From Hymenobacter rubidus (GTDB lineage: Bacteria; Bacteroidota; Bacteroidia; Cytophagales; Hymenobacteraceae), in contig NZ_JAERQF010000045.1 of NCBI RefSeq assembly GCF_016734815.1, forward strand, positions 1 through 38,166: DNA of 38,166 bases, given 5' to 3'. The translations under genes were made by a program, and so were the position numbers. Below are positions 16,022 to 24,137 of this stretch, piece after piece (position 1 is the stretch's first letter; every line of letters begins with the position of its first letter). The notes under the pieces are model-generated. The model worked only from the letters and a program-made list of their open reading frames with translations. It was not told where the DNA came from and ran no database searches.

Positions 16022-17323
16022 ATGCTCAACCTCAGTACTTCCGCTGCCCTTTTCGAACGTGCCAAAACCCTTATTCCCGGTGGCGTAAACTCCCCGGTGC
16101 GAGCCTTTCGCTCGGTGGGCGGCTCGCCGGTGTTCATGCAAAGCGCCAACGGCGCGTGGCTCACCGACGTCGATGGCAACCGCTACGTGGATTTCATCAA
16201 CTCCTGGGGCCCGATGATTCTCGGCCACGCCCCGCAGGTGGTGCTCGATGCCGTGCGCGACGCCTTACCCCATTCCCTGAGTTTTGGCGCGCCCACCCAC
16301 CGCGAGGTGGAAATGGCCGAATTGATTCGGGAAATGGTGCCCAGCATCGAAAAAGTACGGTTGGTGAATTCCGGCACCGAGGCCTGCATGTCGGCCATCC
16401 GGGCGGCACGGGGCTACACCGGCCGCTCCAAAATCATCAAGTTTGAAGGCTGCTACCACGGCCACGGCGACGCCTTCCTGATTGCAGCTGGCAGCGGCGC
16501 CCTCACCGCCGGCGAGCCCGACTCGGCCGGCGTCACGCAGGGGGTGGCGCAGGACACCCTCACCGCGCCCTACAACGACCTGCCTGCCGTGCAGGCCCTC
16601 ATCGCCGCCAACCCCGGCCAGGTAGCGGCCCTTATTCTGGAACCCGTGGTGGGCAATATGGGCCTGGTTGCGCCGGCCGAAGGCTTCCTGTCGGCCCTGC
16701 GCGACTTGTGCACCAAGCACGGCATCGTTCTGATTTTTGATGAGGTGATGACCGGCTTCCGGCTGGCGCCGGGCGGCGCGCAGCAGCTTTACGGCATCAG
16801 GGCCGACATGACCACGCTGGGCAAAATCATTGGGGGCGGCCTGCCCGTCGGCGCCTACGGGGGGCGCGAGGACATCATGAATTGCGTGGCGCCGGCCGGC
16901 AAAGTGTACCAGGCTGGCACGCTCTCCGGCAACCCCATGGCCACGGCGGCGGGCATGGCCCAGCTCCGCTACCTACATGAGCACCCCGAACTCTACACGG
17001 CCCTCGAAGCCAGCAGCGCCCGCCTGGCCGATGGCACCCGGCAAATCGCCGCCGAGCTGGGCCTGAACTACACCGTGAACCGCGTCGGCTCCATGTTCAG
17101 TCTGTTCTTCACCAGCGAGCCCGTTACCAACCTCGACGACGCCAAAAAGTGCGATACCGCTGCCTTCGGCCGCTATTTCCACGCCATGCTCGACCGGGGC
17201 ATTTACCTTGCGCCCTCCCAGTTCGAGGCGCTGTTCGTGTCCACGGCCATCACCGATGAGCTGGTGGAAATGTACCTGAAAGCCTGCCGCGAATCATTGA
17301 TTGAAGCCCATCGCGCGAAGTAG
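16022..17323 (+). CDS. hemL: Glutamate-1-semialdehyde 2,1-aminomutase
   Basis: This PLP enzyme turns glutamate-1-semialdehyde into 5-aminolevulinate, the C5-route entry to haem. The 433-residue protein is full length. It shows RAKTLIPGGVNSPVRAF at the N-terminus, the PLP phosphate and ring contacts NSGTEACMSAIRAARGYTGR (117-136), FDEVMTGFR with Asp240, and the Schiff-base lysine Lys268 in TTLGKIIGGGLPVGAYGG. The C-terminal half contains YQAGTLSGNPMATAAG. It appears to be a single-gene unit bounded by inverted repeats on both sides. No other haem genes are in the window. Confidence 0.98.
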   Translation: MLNLSTSAALFERAKTLIPGGVNSPVRAFRSVGGSPVFMQSANGAWLTDVDGNRYVDFINSWGPMILGHAPQVVLDAVRDALPHSLSFGAPTHREVEMAELIREMVPSIEKVRLVNSGTEACMSAIRAARGYTGRSKIIKFEGCYHGHGDAFLIAAGSGALTAGEPDSAGVTQGVAQDTLTAPYNDLPAVQALIAANPGQVAALILEPVVGNMGLVAPAEGFLSALRDLCTKHGIVLIFDEVMTGFRLAPGGAQQLYGIRADMTTLGKIIGGGLPVGAYGGREDIMNCVAPAGKVYQAGTLSGNPMATAAGMAQLRYLHEHPELYTALEASSARLADGTRQIAAELGLNYTVNRVGSMFSLFFTSEPVTNLDDAKKCDTAAFGRYFHAMLDRGIYLAPSQFEALFVSTAITDELVEMYLKACRESLIEAHRAK

Positions 17324-17399
17324 CGCGAAATTTAAAATCAAGTTTCGCAAAGGCAGTCAAACGATATGCTGCTGCTCGAAAAATTTTGAAATCAGTACG

Positions 17400-17490
17400 A
17401 TGTAGGGGCGGGGCCTGCCCCCGCCCGTCGTTGAACATGATGTTCTGGTTTCGTTCAACGACCGGGCGGGGGCAGGCCCCGCCCCTACAT
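17400..17490. repeat. GC-rich inverted repeat downstream of hemL
   Basis: Arms 17400-17436 and 17453-17490 pair along their length except for one inserted base. The arm includes GGGGCGGGGCCTGCCCCCG, itself partly palindromic. It could end the hemL transcript. The same G/C block is not repeated elsewhere in the window. Confidence 0.9.
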
Positions 17491-17592
17491 GGTGCACATT
17501 CTGAAAGTGCTCTAAAAACAAGCAAAGCACAGCGCCAAAATTCCTTTGTCTCCGCCAAACGTAATTTTTAAACTTCGCGAAACCCTGCGCTT

Positions 17593-17600
17593 TACCTTTG
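17593..17600 (+). promoter_or_regulatory. TACCTTTG -7 element with near-leaderless start
   Basis: It matches TAnnTTTG exactly. Only four bases separate it from the ATG at 17605, so transcription should begin at or very near the start codon. Confidence 0.6.
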
Positions 17601-17604
17601 CTCC

Positions 17605-18486
17605 ATGGTAAAACAGGTTTTTTGGGTTTTTCTGCTGCTTTTCGCGCTGGTAGCCCGCGCCGAAACACCCGCCCAGGCAAACAAGCGCCTCTTCGATAAA
17701 ACCATCGACGAGTTGAATTTTCGCACCATGGAAACCGTGTACGACAAGTCGTTCACGCGGGGCAAGTTTCCGCTCACCTTGCGCACCGCTGCCGCCCGCC
17801 GCACCTTCGACGGTTTTGGGACAAATGCCGCGCTCAAGCAGCTGTTTATGAACTACAACGCTATTGCAGAGCGGTACAAGAACCGCTTTGGCAACGGCTC
17901 GCTCACGCTGGCGGAGTTCGAAAAACAGCTTAAATCGGTGCTGCTGGACAAGAACTTCGAGTTCTTCATCCACAACCTGCCGCGCGATGAGCGGGTGGCC
18001 CTTATCCGGGCCGAGCAACGCCTCATTCAGCAAGCATCGGCCCAGTTCAACGACTCTGGCGCCGCTGCGGGCCCCACCATTCCCGCTGCCGATACCGAAA
18101 CCCGACCGGAAGCCCCCATTGCCGCCCCGCTTACCACCCACGACGCCGAACCCGCCGAGCCGGCAGCCGTGACCGACGAGGCCCCGCTTAGCAGCCCTCC
18201 TGTGCCCGCGGCCAGTTCCGCGCCCAGCCACGACTGGCTCGATTACCTCACGCTGCTGCTTAGTTTAAGCAGCGTGCTGATGCTGTTCTACCTCATTACC
18301 AACGTGCTGCCGGCCCTGAGCCGCCGCGTCAACAACCTCGCCGCCGAACCGGAGCCCGAACCCGAGCCCCGCAGCTTGGCTAGCCGCTTGCGTCCCTCCC
18401 GGCCGGCCGGCTTGCGCGAAGACCGGTACGACGACGAGGACGAAGACAACGAGGCCGCCGAACCCTACCGGCACGACGATGACTAA
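17605..18486 (+). CDS. Membrane-anchored periplasmic protein of unknown function
   Basis: The 293-residue protein has a signal peptide (MVKQVFWVFLLLFALVARA), a helical periplasmic region (about 20-150) with many charged residues, a Pro/Ala-rich linker (about 152-208), one membrane helix (213-237) and a strongly acidic cytoplasmic tail (DDEDEDNEAAEPYRHDDD). I do not recognise the family. It is followed by dcd on the same strand after 66 bases. An alternating Pro-Glu stretch (EPEPEPEP) follows the membrane helix. Confidence 0.8.
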   Translation: MVKQVFWVFLLLFALVARAETPAQANKRLFDKTIDELNFRTMETVYDKSFTRGKFPLTLRTAAARRTFDGFGTNAALKQLFMNYNAIAERYKNRFGNGSLTLAEFEKQLKSVLLDKNFEFFIHNLPRDERVALIRAEQRLIQQASAQFNDSGAAAGPTIPAADTETRPEAPIAAPLTTHDAEPAEPAAVTDEAPLSSPPVPAASSAPSHDWLDYLTLLLSLSSVLMLFYLITNVLPALSRRVNNLAAEPEPEPEPRSLASRLRPSRPAGLREDRYDDEDEDNEAAEPYRHDDD

Positions 18487-18552
18487 GGCAGCTCCGCTTT
18501 TTGTCACCATTCCCAGCCCTTACTCACAAAACACCCCCAGCTTACCCGTTTC

Positions 18553-19092
18553 ATGATTCTTACCGACCAGCAAATTCTCGCGGAAATCGAAAAAGGTACC
18601 ATCGTTATTGAGCCATACGACCGTAGCTGCCTGGGCACCAATTCGTATGATGTGCACCTGGGCAAGTACCTAGCCACCTACCGCGATGACGTGCTGGACG
18701 CCCGTAAGCACAACGAAATCGATACGTTTGAAATCCCGGATGGCGAAGGATTTGTGCTGCAGCCCGGTAAGCTCTACCTCGGCGTGACGGAGGAATACAC
18801 CGAAACCCACGCCACTGTGCCCTTCCTGGAAGGCAAGAGCAGCGTAGGCCGTTTAGGCATCGATATCCACGCCACCGCCGGCAAGGGCGATGTTGGCTTT
18901 TGCAACCATTGGACGCTGGAAATCAGCGTGTCGATGCCCGTGCGGGTGTACCGCAACATGCCCATCGGCCAACTGATTTATTTCACCGTGCAGGGCGACG
19001 TTGCTACCCTCTACAACCGCAAGCAAAACGCCAAATACAACGACCGGACCGATAAGCCAGTCGAGTCAATGATGTGGAAAAATCAATGGTAA
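18553..19092 (+). CDS. dcd: dCTP deaminase
   Basis: It deaminates dCTP to dUTP for thymidylate synthesis. The 179-residue length is typical. It begins MILTDQQILAEIEKG and contains the conserved NSYDVHLG, the active-site region LEGKSSVGRLGI with its Ser and Arg, HATAGKGDVGFCNHWTLE and the C-terminal YFTVQGDV. It may be co-transcribed with the unknown protein upstream. With dgt and dnaN it adds to the nucleotide and replication genes in this window. Confidence 0.97.
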   Translation: MILTDQQILAEIEKGTIVIEPYDRSCLGTNSYDVHLGKYLATYRDDVLDARKHNEIDTFEIPDGEGFVLQPGKLYLGVTEEYTETHATVPFLEGKSSVGRLGIDIHATAGKGDVGFCNHWTLEISVSMPVRVYRNMPIGQLIYFTVQGDVATLYNRKQNAKYNDRTDKPVESMMWKNQW

Positions 19093-19224
19093 GATATTCA
19101 GTAGGCGCTATTTGCTGCTGCTAAACCGGAACCGCAACGGCCAATTGCCCGTTTAACCGTGTCTCCGGGCTGCAATGCAGCTGGCCCGGTCCTTGCGTAC
19201 GTGTGTTACCAAAACCCTACGACG

Positions 19225-19770
19225 ATGACTACGAAAACAGCCTTTGCTTCTCTGCTGCTCGCCCTCGTGGCGGGCGCTGCTTCGGCCCAGCAAGCCGTTA
19301 ACAACACCGTGGCCGTACAGGACAAAACCCAATCGAGCCCACGCCTCAACCCCGTGACCGAGCGGGCTGACCGCCTCAGCAGCAAGATGGTACGCGACTT
19401 GCGCCTGAACAACTACCAGGCCGAAAAGCTGCGGGCCATCAATGCCGATAAAGTAGCTAAAATGGCGGCCATTGAACGCAAAAATGCCGGCAACACCAAA
19501 CTCATTGATGAGCAGTGCAACGGCGTGTGCAAGGAGCGTGACCGGGAATTGCAGGCCGTGCTCAGCAACGACCAGTACAGCAGCTATTTCGGCTCACGCG
19601 CCACTTACTATAAGTTCGATAAGGACTATGCTTCGCAGTCAGCCAGCATTTTGTTGACCAACGCGGTGCAGAATCCGGCTCCTGTTCGGGCCAATGACGC
19701 CTCCATTGCCCCGGCCAGTACCAAGCCAGCTAACCGGCCCGCTGGCAATCTGGGCCGCAACGCCCGGTAG
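19225..19770 (+). CDS. Secreted Spy-like small protein
   Basis: The 181-residue protein has signal peptide MTTKTAFASLLLALVAGAASA. The body contains a helical region with MVRDLRLNNYQAEKLRAINADK and later RELQAVLSNDQYSSYF, resembling the two Q-ending repeats of Spy/CpxP-type proteins. Two cysteines, EQCNGVC, sit between them and could form a disulfide or metal site. The C-terminus is Ala/Pro/Asn-rich and probably disordered. ATG 19225 is preferred to 19159 because it starts the signal peptide. A strong terminator follows. Family assignment is tentative. Confidence 0.7.
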   Translation: MTTKTAFASLLLALVAGAASAQQAVNNTVAVQDKTQSSPRLNPVTERADRLSSKMVRDLRLNNYQAEKLRAINADKVAKMAAIERKNAGNTKLIDEQCNGVCKERDRELQAVLSNDQYSSYFGSRATYYKFDKDYASQSASILLTNAVQNPAPVRANDASIAPASTKPANRPAGNLGRNAR

Positions 19771-19805
19771 CCTGTCGCACACCCCGAAGGTTGCGCCTGA
19801 AGGTA

Positions 19806-19839
19806 AAAAGCCCCGCCGGATGAGTCCGGTGGGGCTTTT
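19806..19839 (+). terminator. Rho-independent-like terminator
   Basis: A 15-bp stem (AAAAGCCCCGCCGGA at 19806-19820, TCCGGTGGGGCTTTT at 19825-19839, one G-T pair) with a TGAG loop ends in four Ts. It lies 35 bases after the secreted protein and, with an A tract on the other side, could also stop transcripts from gldC. Confidence 0.88.
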
Positions 19840-19899
19840 GAATTGTATTCAGGTTACACCGTGCATCAGTTGCAGCACGTGCTACATGTGTGATACGGG

Positions 19900-20235
19900 C
19901 TACTGGCCTTGTTCCTGCTTGTCGAGGTACTCCGATAATTCTTTGCACAACGCGCGCATCTTCTGGGCCATTTCCTTGTCGTCGGTAGCCGTTACGATGT
20001 TCTCGGCCATCGAGCCGATGTTGTCGACCACGAAGCGCTTCATCTCGTCCACGGGCATGTCCTTGGTCCAGAGGTCGATTTTCATGGTACCCACTTGCTC
20101 CCGGTCCCAGAGGGCAATGTTGATGGCCTTGGCGAAATGAATGTCCGGCCCCGCATCCGTGGCCGACCAGCTAATGGCTTCTGGTACTTTGTTATCGTCA
20201 AGCGCGATGGAGAAGCGAATTTCTGATTTTTTCAT
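19900..20235 (-). CDS. gldC: Gliding motility protein GldC
   Basis: The 111-residue protein matches GldC along its length: MKKSEIRFSIALDDNKVPEAI, then SWSATDAGPDIHFAKAINIALWD, and the conserved MKIDLWTKDMPVDEMKRFV. There is no signal peptide, which fits a cytoplasmic or membrane-associated small protein. GldC supports gliding in Flavobacterium, where it sits next to gldB; here it lies downstream of dnaN on the same strand, separated by a hairpin repeat. The exact biochemical role is not known. Confidence 0.9.
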   Translation of the reverse strand: MKKSEIRFSIALDDNKVPEAISWSATDAGPDIHFAKAINIALWDREQVGTMKIDLWTKDMPVDEMKRFVVDNIGSMAENIVTATDDKEMAQKMRALCKELSEYLDKQEQGQ

Positions 20236-20253
20236 GGGTTGTAAGAAGTAAAG

Positions 20254-20354
20254 CAGAACGTCATGCTGAGCGCAGCCGAAGCATCTCGCGTGCAGCAGTA
20301 AACGAATTACTTGCGCGGTAGAGATGCTTCGACTGCGCTCAGCATGACGTTCTG
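20254..20354. repeat. Dispersed hairpin repeat, copy 4 (GCATCTC subtype)
   Basis: Arms 20254-20287 and 20321-20354 pair at 33 of 34 positions. The arm begins CAGAACGTCATGCTGAGCGC. It lies between gldC and dnaN, both on the minus strand. Confidence 0.95.
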
Positions 20355-20376
20355 AGTCAGTGCGATAAATAAATTA

Positions 20377-21501
20377 TTAAACGTAGTTGTTCAGCATCAC
20401 CGGCATCACCAGCATCAGGATGCTTTCGTTGTCGTCGGGGGTGGTGGGCATGAGCAGGCCGGCGCGGTTGGGCGTGCTCAGCTCCAGGGTAATTTCCTCG
20501 GAGTCAATGTTCGAGAGCATTTCGAGCAGGAAGCGGGCGTTGAAGCCGATTTCCATGTCCTCCCCGTCGTACTGGCAGGTGAGGGTTTCCTTGGCCTCGT
20601 TGCTGAAATCCAAGTCCTCGGCCGAAACCACTAGCTCGGAACCAGCCAGACGCAGGCGCACCTGGTGAGTGGTTTTGTTGGAGTAGATGCTGATGCGGCG
20701 CACCGAGTTCAGCAACTCGGAGCGGTTGATGATGAGCTTGTTGGGGTTGCTCACCGGAATCACGTTTTCGTAGTCCGGGTACCGCTCGTCAATCAGGCGG
20801 CACACGAGACGCATCTGGTTGAAGGAGAAGAAGGCGTTGCTCTGGTTGAACTCCATCTTCACCGGCGTAGCCTCGGAGGGCAGCGTACCTTTCAGCAGGT
20901 TGAATGCCTTGCGCGGGATAATGAGATTGGCGGTTTGGCCGGCGCCCACGTCCTGGCGGCGGTAGCGCAGCAGGCGGTGTCCGTCGGTGGCCACGAAGGT
21001 GACCTGGGCATCGGCCAACTGCACCAGAATGCCGGTCATGGCCGGGCGCAGCTCGTCGGTGCTCACCGCGAAGATGGTTTTGTTGATGGCGCGGGCCAGC
21101 GACGACGAGGGCATCTCAATCGGGGCCGAGCCCTTCACCACCGGCACGCGGGGGAAGTCGGCGGCATTCTCGCCGGCCAGCTTGTAGCGCCCGTTGGCCG
21201 AGCTGATTTCAATGGTATAAGTTTCCTCATCCAGCGTGAAGGTGACGGGCTGGTCGGGCAGGTTTTTGAGGGTGTCGAGCAGGATGCGGGCGGGCGCGGC
21301 AATGCGGCCGGTATCGCGGGCCTCTACGGGCAGCTCCGTTATCATGCTCGTCTCCAAATCAGAGGCGGTGATGGTGAGCTTACCAGCCTCAATTTCAAAG
21401 AGAAAGTTCTCCAGAATAGGCACCACGGGGTTGTTCGTAACCACGCCGTTGATACTTTGCAGCTGCTTGAGCAGCGCGGAGGAGGATACAATGAATTTCA
21501 T
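20377..21501 (-). CDS. dnaN: DNA polymerase III sliding clamp (beta subunit)
   Basis: This ring-forming processivity clamp of the replicative polymerase has 374 residues, the usual length for three clamp domains. It begins MKFIVSSSALLKQLQSINGVV and contains LPDQPVTFTLDEETY, the central RPAMTGILVQL and VATDGHRLLRY motif, and the C-terminal end LVMPVMLNNYV. It is not next to dnaA or recF here. A TATCTTTG element lies 32 bases before the ATG. It is divergent from the toxin-antitoxin pair. Confidence 0.98.
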   Translation of the reverse strand: MKFIVSSSALLKQLQSINGVVTNNPVVPILENFLFEIEAGKLTITASDLETSMITELPVEARDTGRIAAPARILLDTLKNLPDQPVTFTLDEETYTIEISSANGRYKLAGENAADFPRVPVVKGSAPIEMPSSSLARAINKTIFAVSTDELRPAMTGILVQLADAQVTFVATDGHRLLRYRRQDVGAGQTANLIIPRKAFNLLKGTLPSEATPVKMEFNQSNAFFSFNQMRLVCRLIDERYPDYENVIPVSNPNKLIINRSELLNSVRRISIYSNKTTHQVRLRLAGSELVVSAEDLDFSNEAKETLTCQYDGEDMEIGFNARFLLEMLSNIDSEEITLELSTPNRAGLLMPTTPDDNESILMLVMPVMLNNYV

Positions 21502-21533
21502 GGGGCGAGGCTAAGGCTAGGAATAAGGGAGGG

Positions 21534-21541
21534 CAAAGATA
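21534..21541 (-). promoter_or_regulatory. TATCTTTG -7 element for dnaN
   Basis: It is an exact TAnnTTTG match on the minus strand, 32 bases before the dnaN start codon. A -33 TTG is not evident. Confidence 0.55.
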
Positions 21542-21652
21542 GGAGGTGCGGTTGGGGTTTGGAAGGGCGGCCGGGATTTGTGAACGGCTATTCCGGCAAT
21601 GCCGTTTCTCTGAAGCTAAGCCGTATATTTAACAGCCCTAACGTAATCTGCT

Positions 21653-21832
21653 ATGACCCGCGAAACCGTAAACCAAGCCATCAGTTCGCTGCCCCAAAAC
21701 TTTGATTTGGATGCCTTAGTCGAGCGGCTGATTTTTATTGAGAAAGTTGAAGAAGGCTTAGCGCAGCTCGACCGGGGCGAATCCAAAACGCAGGAGGAGG
21801 TAGAGCAGTTGGTGAAGTCATGGCGCAAGTAA
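21653..21832 (+). CDS. Antitoxin of ParE-type pair
   Basis: A 59-residue protein, MTRETVNQAISSLPQNFDL followed by a helical acidic stretch and ending VEQLVKSWRK, precedes and overlaps the toxin gene by 13 bases. Its size, acidity and position fit a type II antitoxin. It matches the short antitoxin type often paired with RelE/ParE toxins in Bacteroidota and has no obvious DNA-binding domain, so autoregulation would have to rely on its N-terminal part. TATATTTA at 21624-21631 may be its -7 element. Confidence 0.82.
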   Translation: MTRETVNQAISSLPQNFDLDALVERLIFIEKVEEGLAQLDRGESKTQEEVEQLVKSWRK

Positions 21833-22110
21833 TCTGGGCCAATGCTGCTATCGATGACTTGCAGCGCTTACGGGAGTATTTTGAACCGGCTTCTCCAAGA
21901 TTCGCAGAGAAGCTGATGGACCAGCTAATCAGCCGCACTCGAATGCTGGCTGATTTTCCGCAAAGCGGCCGCATGGTTCCGGAGTTTGAGAATGCGCAGT
22001 TGCGGGAAGTCAGGTCTGGCAATTATCGAATCATTTACCGATTGGAGCAAGCGGATAAAGTCGAAATTGCTCGAATATTTCACAGTGCACAGTTGCTGGA
22101 GGAGCTTTAG
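21820..22110 (+). CDS. RelE/ParE family toxin
   Basis: The 96-residue protein begins MAQVIWANAAIDDLQRLREYF, the ParE/RelE opening with a Trp, then shows FAEKLMDQLISRTRMLADFPQSGRMVPE and REVRSGNYRIIYRLEQADKVEIARIFHSAQLL, the last part being the typical core strand and C-terminus. ParE toxins act on DNA gyrase and RelE toxins on ribosomal mRNA; sequence alone does not separate them, though FPQSGRMVPE favours ParE. It overlaps its antitoxin by 13 bases and overlaps the convergent small membrane gene by four. Confidence 0.92.
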   Translation: MAQVIWANAAIDDLQRLREYFEPASPRFAEKLMDQLISRTRMLADFPQSGRMVPEFENAQLREVRSGNYRIIYRLEQADKVEIARIFHSAQLLEEL

Positions 22111-22367
22111 TTTCTCAACCAACCCCGTATCTGCACCACAATTGCGAGAATCACGAAACTGCCTATTGCCAAAGCTCCTAAAGCGGCAATTGTATTCGCC
22201 ACAATAACACTACCAGCATTGGAATAACTATTCTCGTACTCTTTAGCGAGGGTTTGTTTTACCCGCACTCGGTTGCGGAAACGCAGCCACAAATACACAA
22301 AGCCAATCGGGACCAGTAGCAAATTGGCAAATATCTGCTCAATTATACCAGCAAATAAGTCTTCCAT
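22107..22367 (-). CDS. Small two-helix membrane protein
   Basis: The 86-residue protein shows two likely membrane helices (ANLLLVPIGFVYLWL and VANTIAALGALAIGSFVILAIVV) separated by a basic linker (RFRNRVRVKQTLAKEYENSYS). No family is recognised. GC content is lower than in gldG next to it. Its stop overlaps the toxin's stop on the other strand by four bases. It could be part of a small acquired block with the toxin-antitoxin pair, but nothing in the sequence ties them functionally. Confidence 0.65.
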   Translation of the reverse strand: MEDLFAGIIEQIFANLLLVPIGFVYLWLRFRNRVRVKQTLAKEYENSYSNAGSVIVANTIAALGALAIGSFVILAIVVQIRGWLRN

Positions 22368-22412
22368 TGGCGTGTGCGTGGTTTTGCGAAAAGTAGACCC
22401 AAATTTATCCGA

Positions 22413-24137
22413 CTAGCTCGCAAACCCCGCATAGCGCCGCTTGCGCCGCCACGCCCGCACGGTCCCAAAAATTCCCAGCAGTAGCAGCGGCGCGCCGATA
22501 TTCAGCAACTGCCAGCGGCGGCGCTGTTCGGCCAGCTTCACTTTGTCGAGAGGACGCAGGGTGATTTGCTTGCCGCGCACGGCGATGAGACCGGTTTCGT
22601 CGAGCAGGTAATCGGTGGCGTTGAGCACCAGCTCGCGGTTGGCAAATTCGGTGTTGGCGAGGCGGTCGAAGCCCAGGCGGTAGGGGTTGCCGGTTTTGGG
22701 GTCGACTTCGGAGCGGATGAAGTCGCCGTCGGAGATGAGCAGAATTTTGCTGGGTTTGGCGTTGGCGGGCTTTTCGGGCTGGAACTGCAGGGTGCCGGGC
22801 CGGGCGCGGTTGGCGAAGAGCGAGGTGAACTGACCTTCGAGCAGATACGCCACCGGCTGGAAGCCTTTCTGGTAGAGTTTGGGATTGGGTTCGAGGCGGG
22901 CGTCGTTGAAGTTGATGGGCACCGGCGCGGGCAGCACGCGGGTGTAGCGCGAGGTGCTCATCAGCGGCGTTTTACGGATGCCGGTGGCCTTCACCGTATC
23001 GAGGTTGCCCACAAATTTCAGGTACACCGCGTCGAGGTTGCGGGTGATGGGGTGGGGGCTGAACCGGTTGATGAGCGGGTAGAGCTGCCAGGGCATGGGC
23101 TCGATTTTCGGCTTGTTGCCGTCGAGGCCGGTCACGAGCGGAATCTGGCCGCTGTTCAGGTCGAGCAGCAGGTTTTGGTTCAGCCGCAGGCCGTACTTAA
23201 AGAACAGGTCGTCGAGGTTGAGGTCGTAGGGCGTGGCCAGTGCCACGCCATTGCGGCTCACGCTGTCGAGGTCCACGCGCAGGGCATCGACGAAAAACAG
23301 CGCCCGGCCGCCCTGCGTGATGAACTGGTCGAGCTTGAACTTGTCGTCTTCCGAGTAAGGCGTTTTGGGCTGGGCCACCACGATGGCATCGAGCGCGCTC
23401 AGGTCCTTCACCTTGCTCAGCGTGACGCGAAACACGTCGTACTGCTGCTGCCAGGTACCGAGGATGTCGCCGGCCTGCACGTTGGTCAGCTCGCCGTGGC
23501 CTTCCACCACGCCAATGCGCTTGCGCAGCGCCGGCACCAGCGAACGGATGGTGCTGGCCAGCTCGTATTCCAGCCCCTCAATGCTTTGATTGAGCCGCAC
23601 GTCGGCCGGGGCGGCCTGGTTGCCGCGCAGCAGCAGCACGTTCTTGTCTTTGCCGCCCACGCTTACCACCGCCCAGGGAAAAATGATTTTCTCAACGCGC
23701 TTGCCGTTTTCGGTGGCCCCGAGGTTGGTGGGTTTCAGGCCTTTTTTGAAGAGGGAGGTGTAGAAAGCATTGCGCGCGGCCTCGGTGCTGCCGGCGCTGG
23801 GGTCGATGAAAATATAGTTCAGGTTGGCACCGCCGTAGACCTGGAATTCGGTCAGGGTTTCGCGCACGCCCTGCTCTAGGCGGCGGAAAGCGGGCGGGAA
23901 ATCGCCGGTGAGGTACACGGTGATGGTGACCGGCTGCTTGAGGTCGCGCAGCAGCTTCTTGGTAGCCGGCGACATTGTGTAGCGCTTCTCCTCGGTCAAA
24001 TCGAGCCGGAAAAAGAAGCGCTGGGCAATGAAGTTGAACAGCAGCAGCCCGCCGATGATGGCGGCAAACGTCAGCAAGTCGCGCTGCTTGCGGGAGGACG
24101 GAGCAGCGGCCGGAAGAGTAGTCAGCGTATTTTCCAT
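22413..24137 (-). CDS. gldG: Gliding ABC transporter substrate-binding protein GldG
   Basis: The 574-residue protein has an N-terminal membrane helix (LLTFAAIIGGLLLFNFIAQRF) followed by RLDLTEEKRYTMSPATKKLL, the hallmark of GldG and related ABC-2 auxiliary proteins. A large periplasmic region follows (including VVEGHGELTN and FVDALRVDLDS) and a C-terminal helix (LLNIGAPLLLLGIFGTVRAW) with a basic end. GldG works with GldA and GldF in a transporter needed for gliding in Flavobacterium. Its ATG overlaps the gldF stop by one base, so translation is coupled. Confidence 0.95.
   Translation of the reverse strand: MENTLTTLPAAAPSSRKQRDLLTFAAIIGGLLLFNFIAQRFFFRLDLTEEKRYTMSPATKKLLRDLKQPVTITVYLTGDFPPAFRRLEQGVRETLTEFQVYGGANLNYIFIDPSAGSTEAARNAFYTSLFKKGLKPTNLGATENGKRVEKIIFPWAVVSVGGKDKNVLLLRGNQAAPADVRLNQSIEGLEYELASTIRSLVPALRKRIGVVEGHGELTNVQAGDILGTWQQQYDVFRVTLSKVKDLSALDAIVVAQPKTPYSEDDKFKLDQFITQGGRALFFVDALRVDLDSVSRNGVALATPYDLNLDDLFFKYGLRLNQNLLLDLNSGQIPLVTGLDGNKPKIEPMPWQLYPLINRFSPHPITRNLDAVYLKFVGNLDTVKATGIRKTPLMSTSRYTRVLPAPVPINFNDARLEPNPKLYQKGFQPVAYLLEGQFTSLFANRARPGTLQFQPEKPANAKPSKILLISDGDFIRSEVDPKTGNPYRLGFDRLANTEFANRELVLNATDYLLDETGLIAVRGKQITLRPLDKVKLAEQRRRWQLLNIGAPLLLLGIFGTVRAWRRKRRYAGFAS

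Noticed and set aside
20665..21705. 346-residue open frame opposite dnaN
   Set aside because: DnaN is intact, and the antisense translation has the same low-information composition.
22566..23879. 437-residue open frame opposite gldG
   Set aside because: GldG is full length and coupled to gldF. The antisense frame shows no domain.
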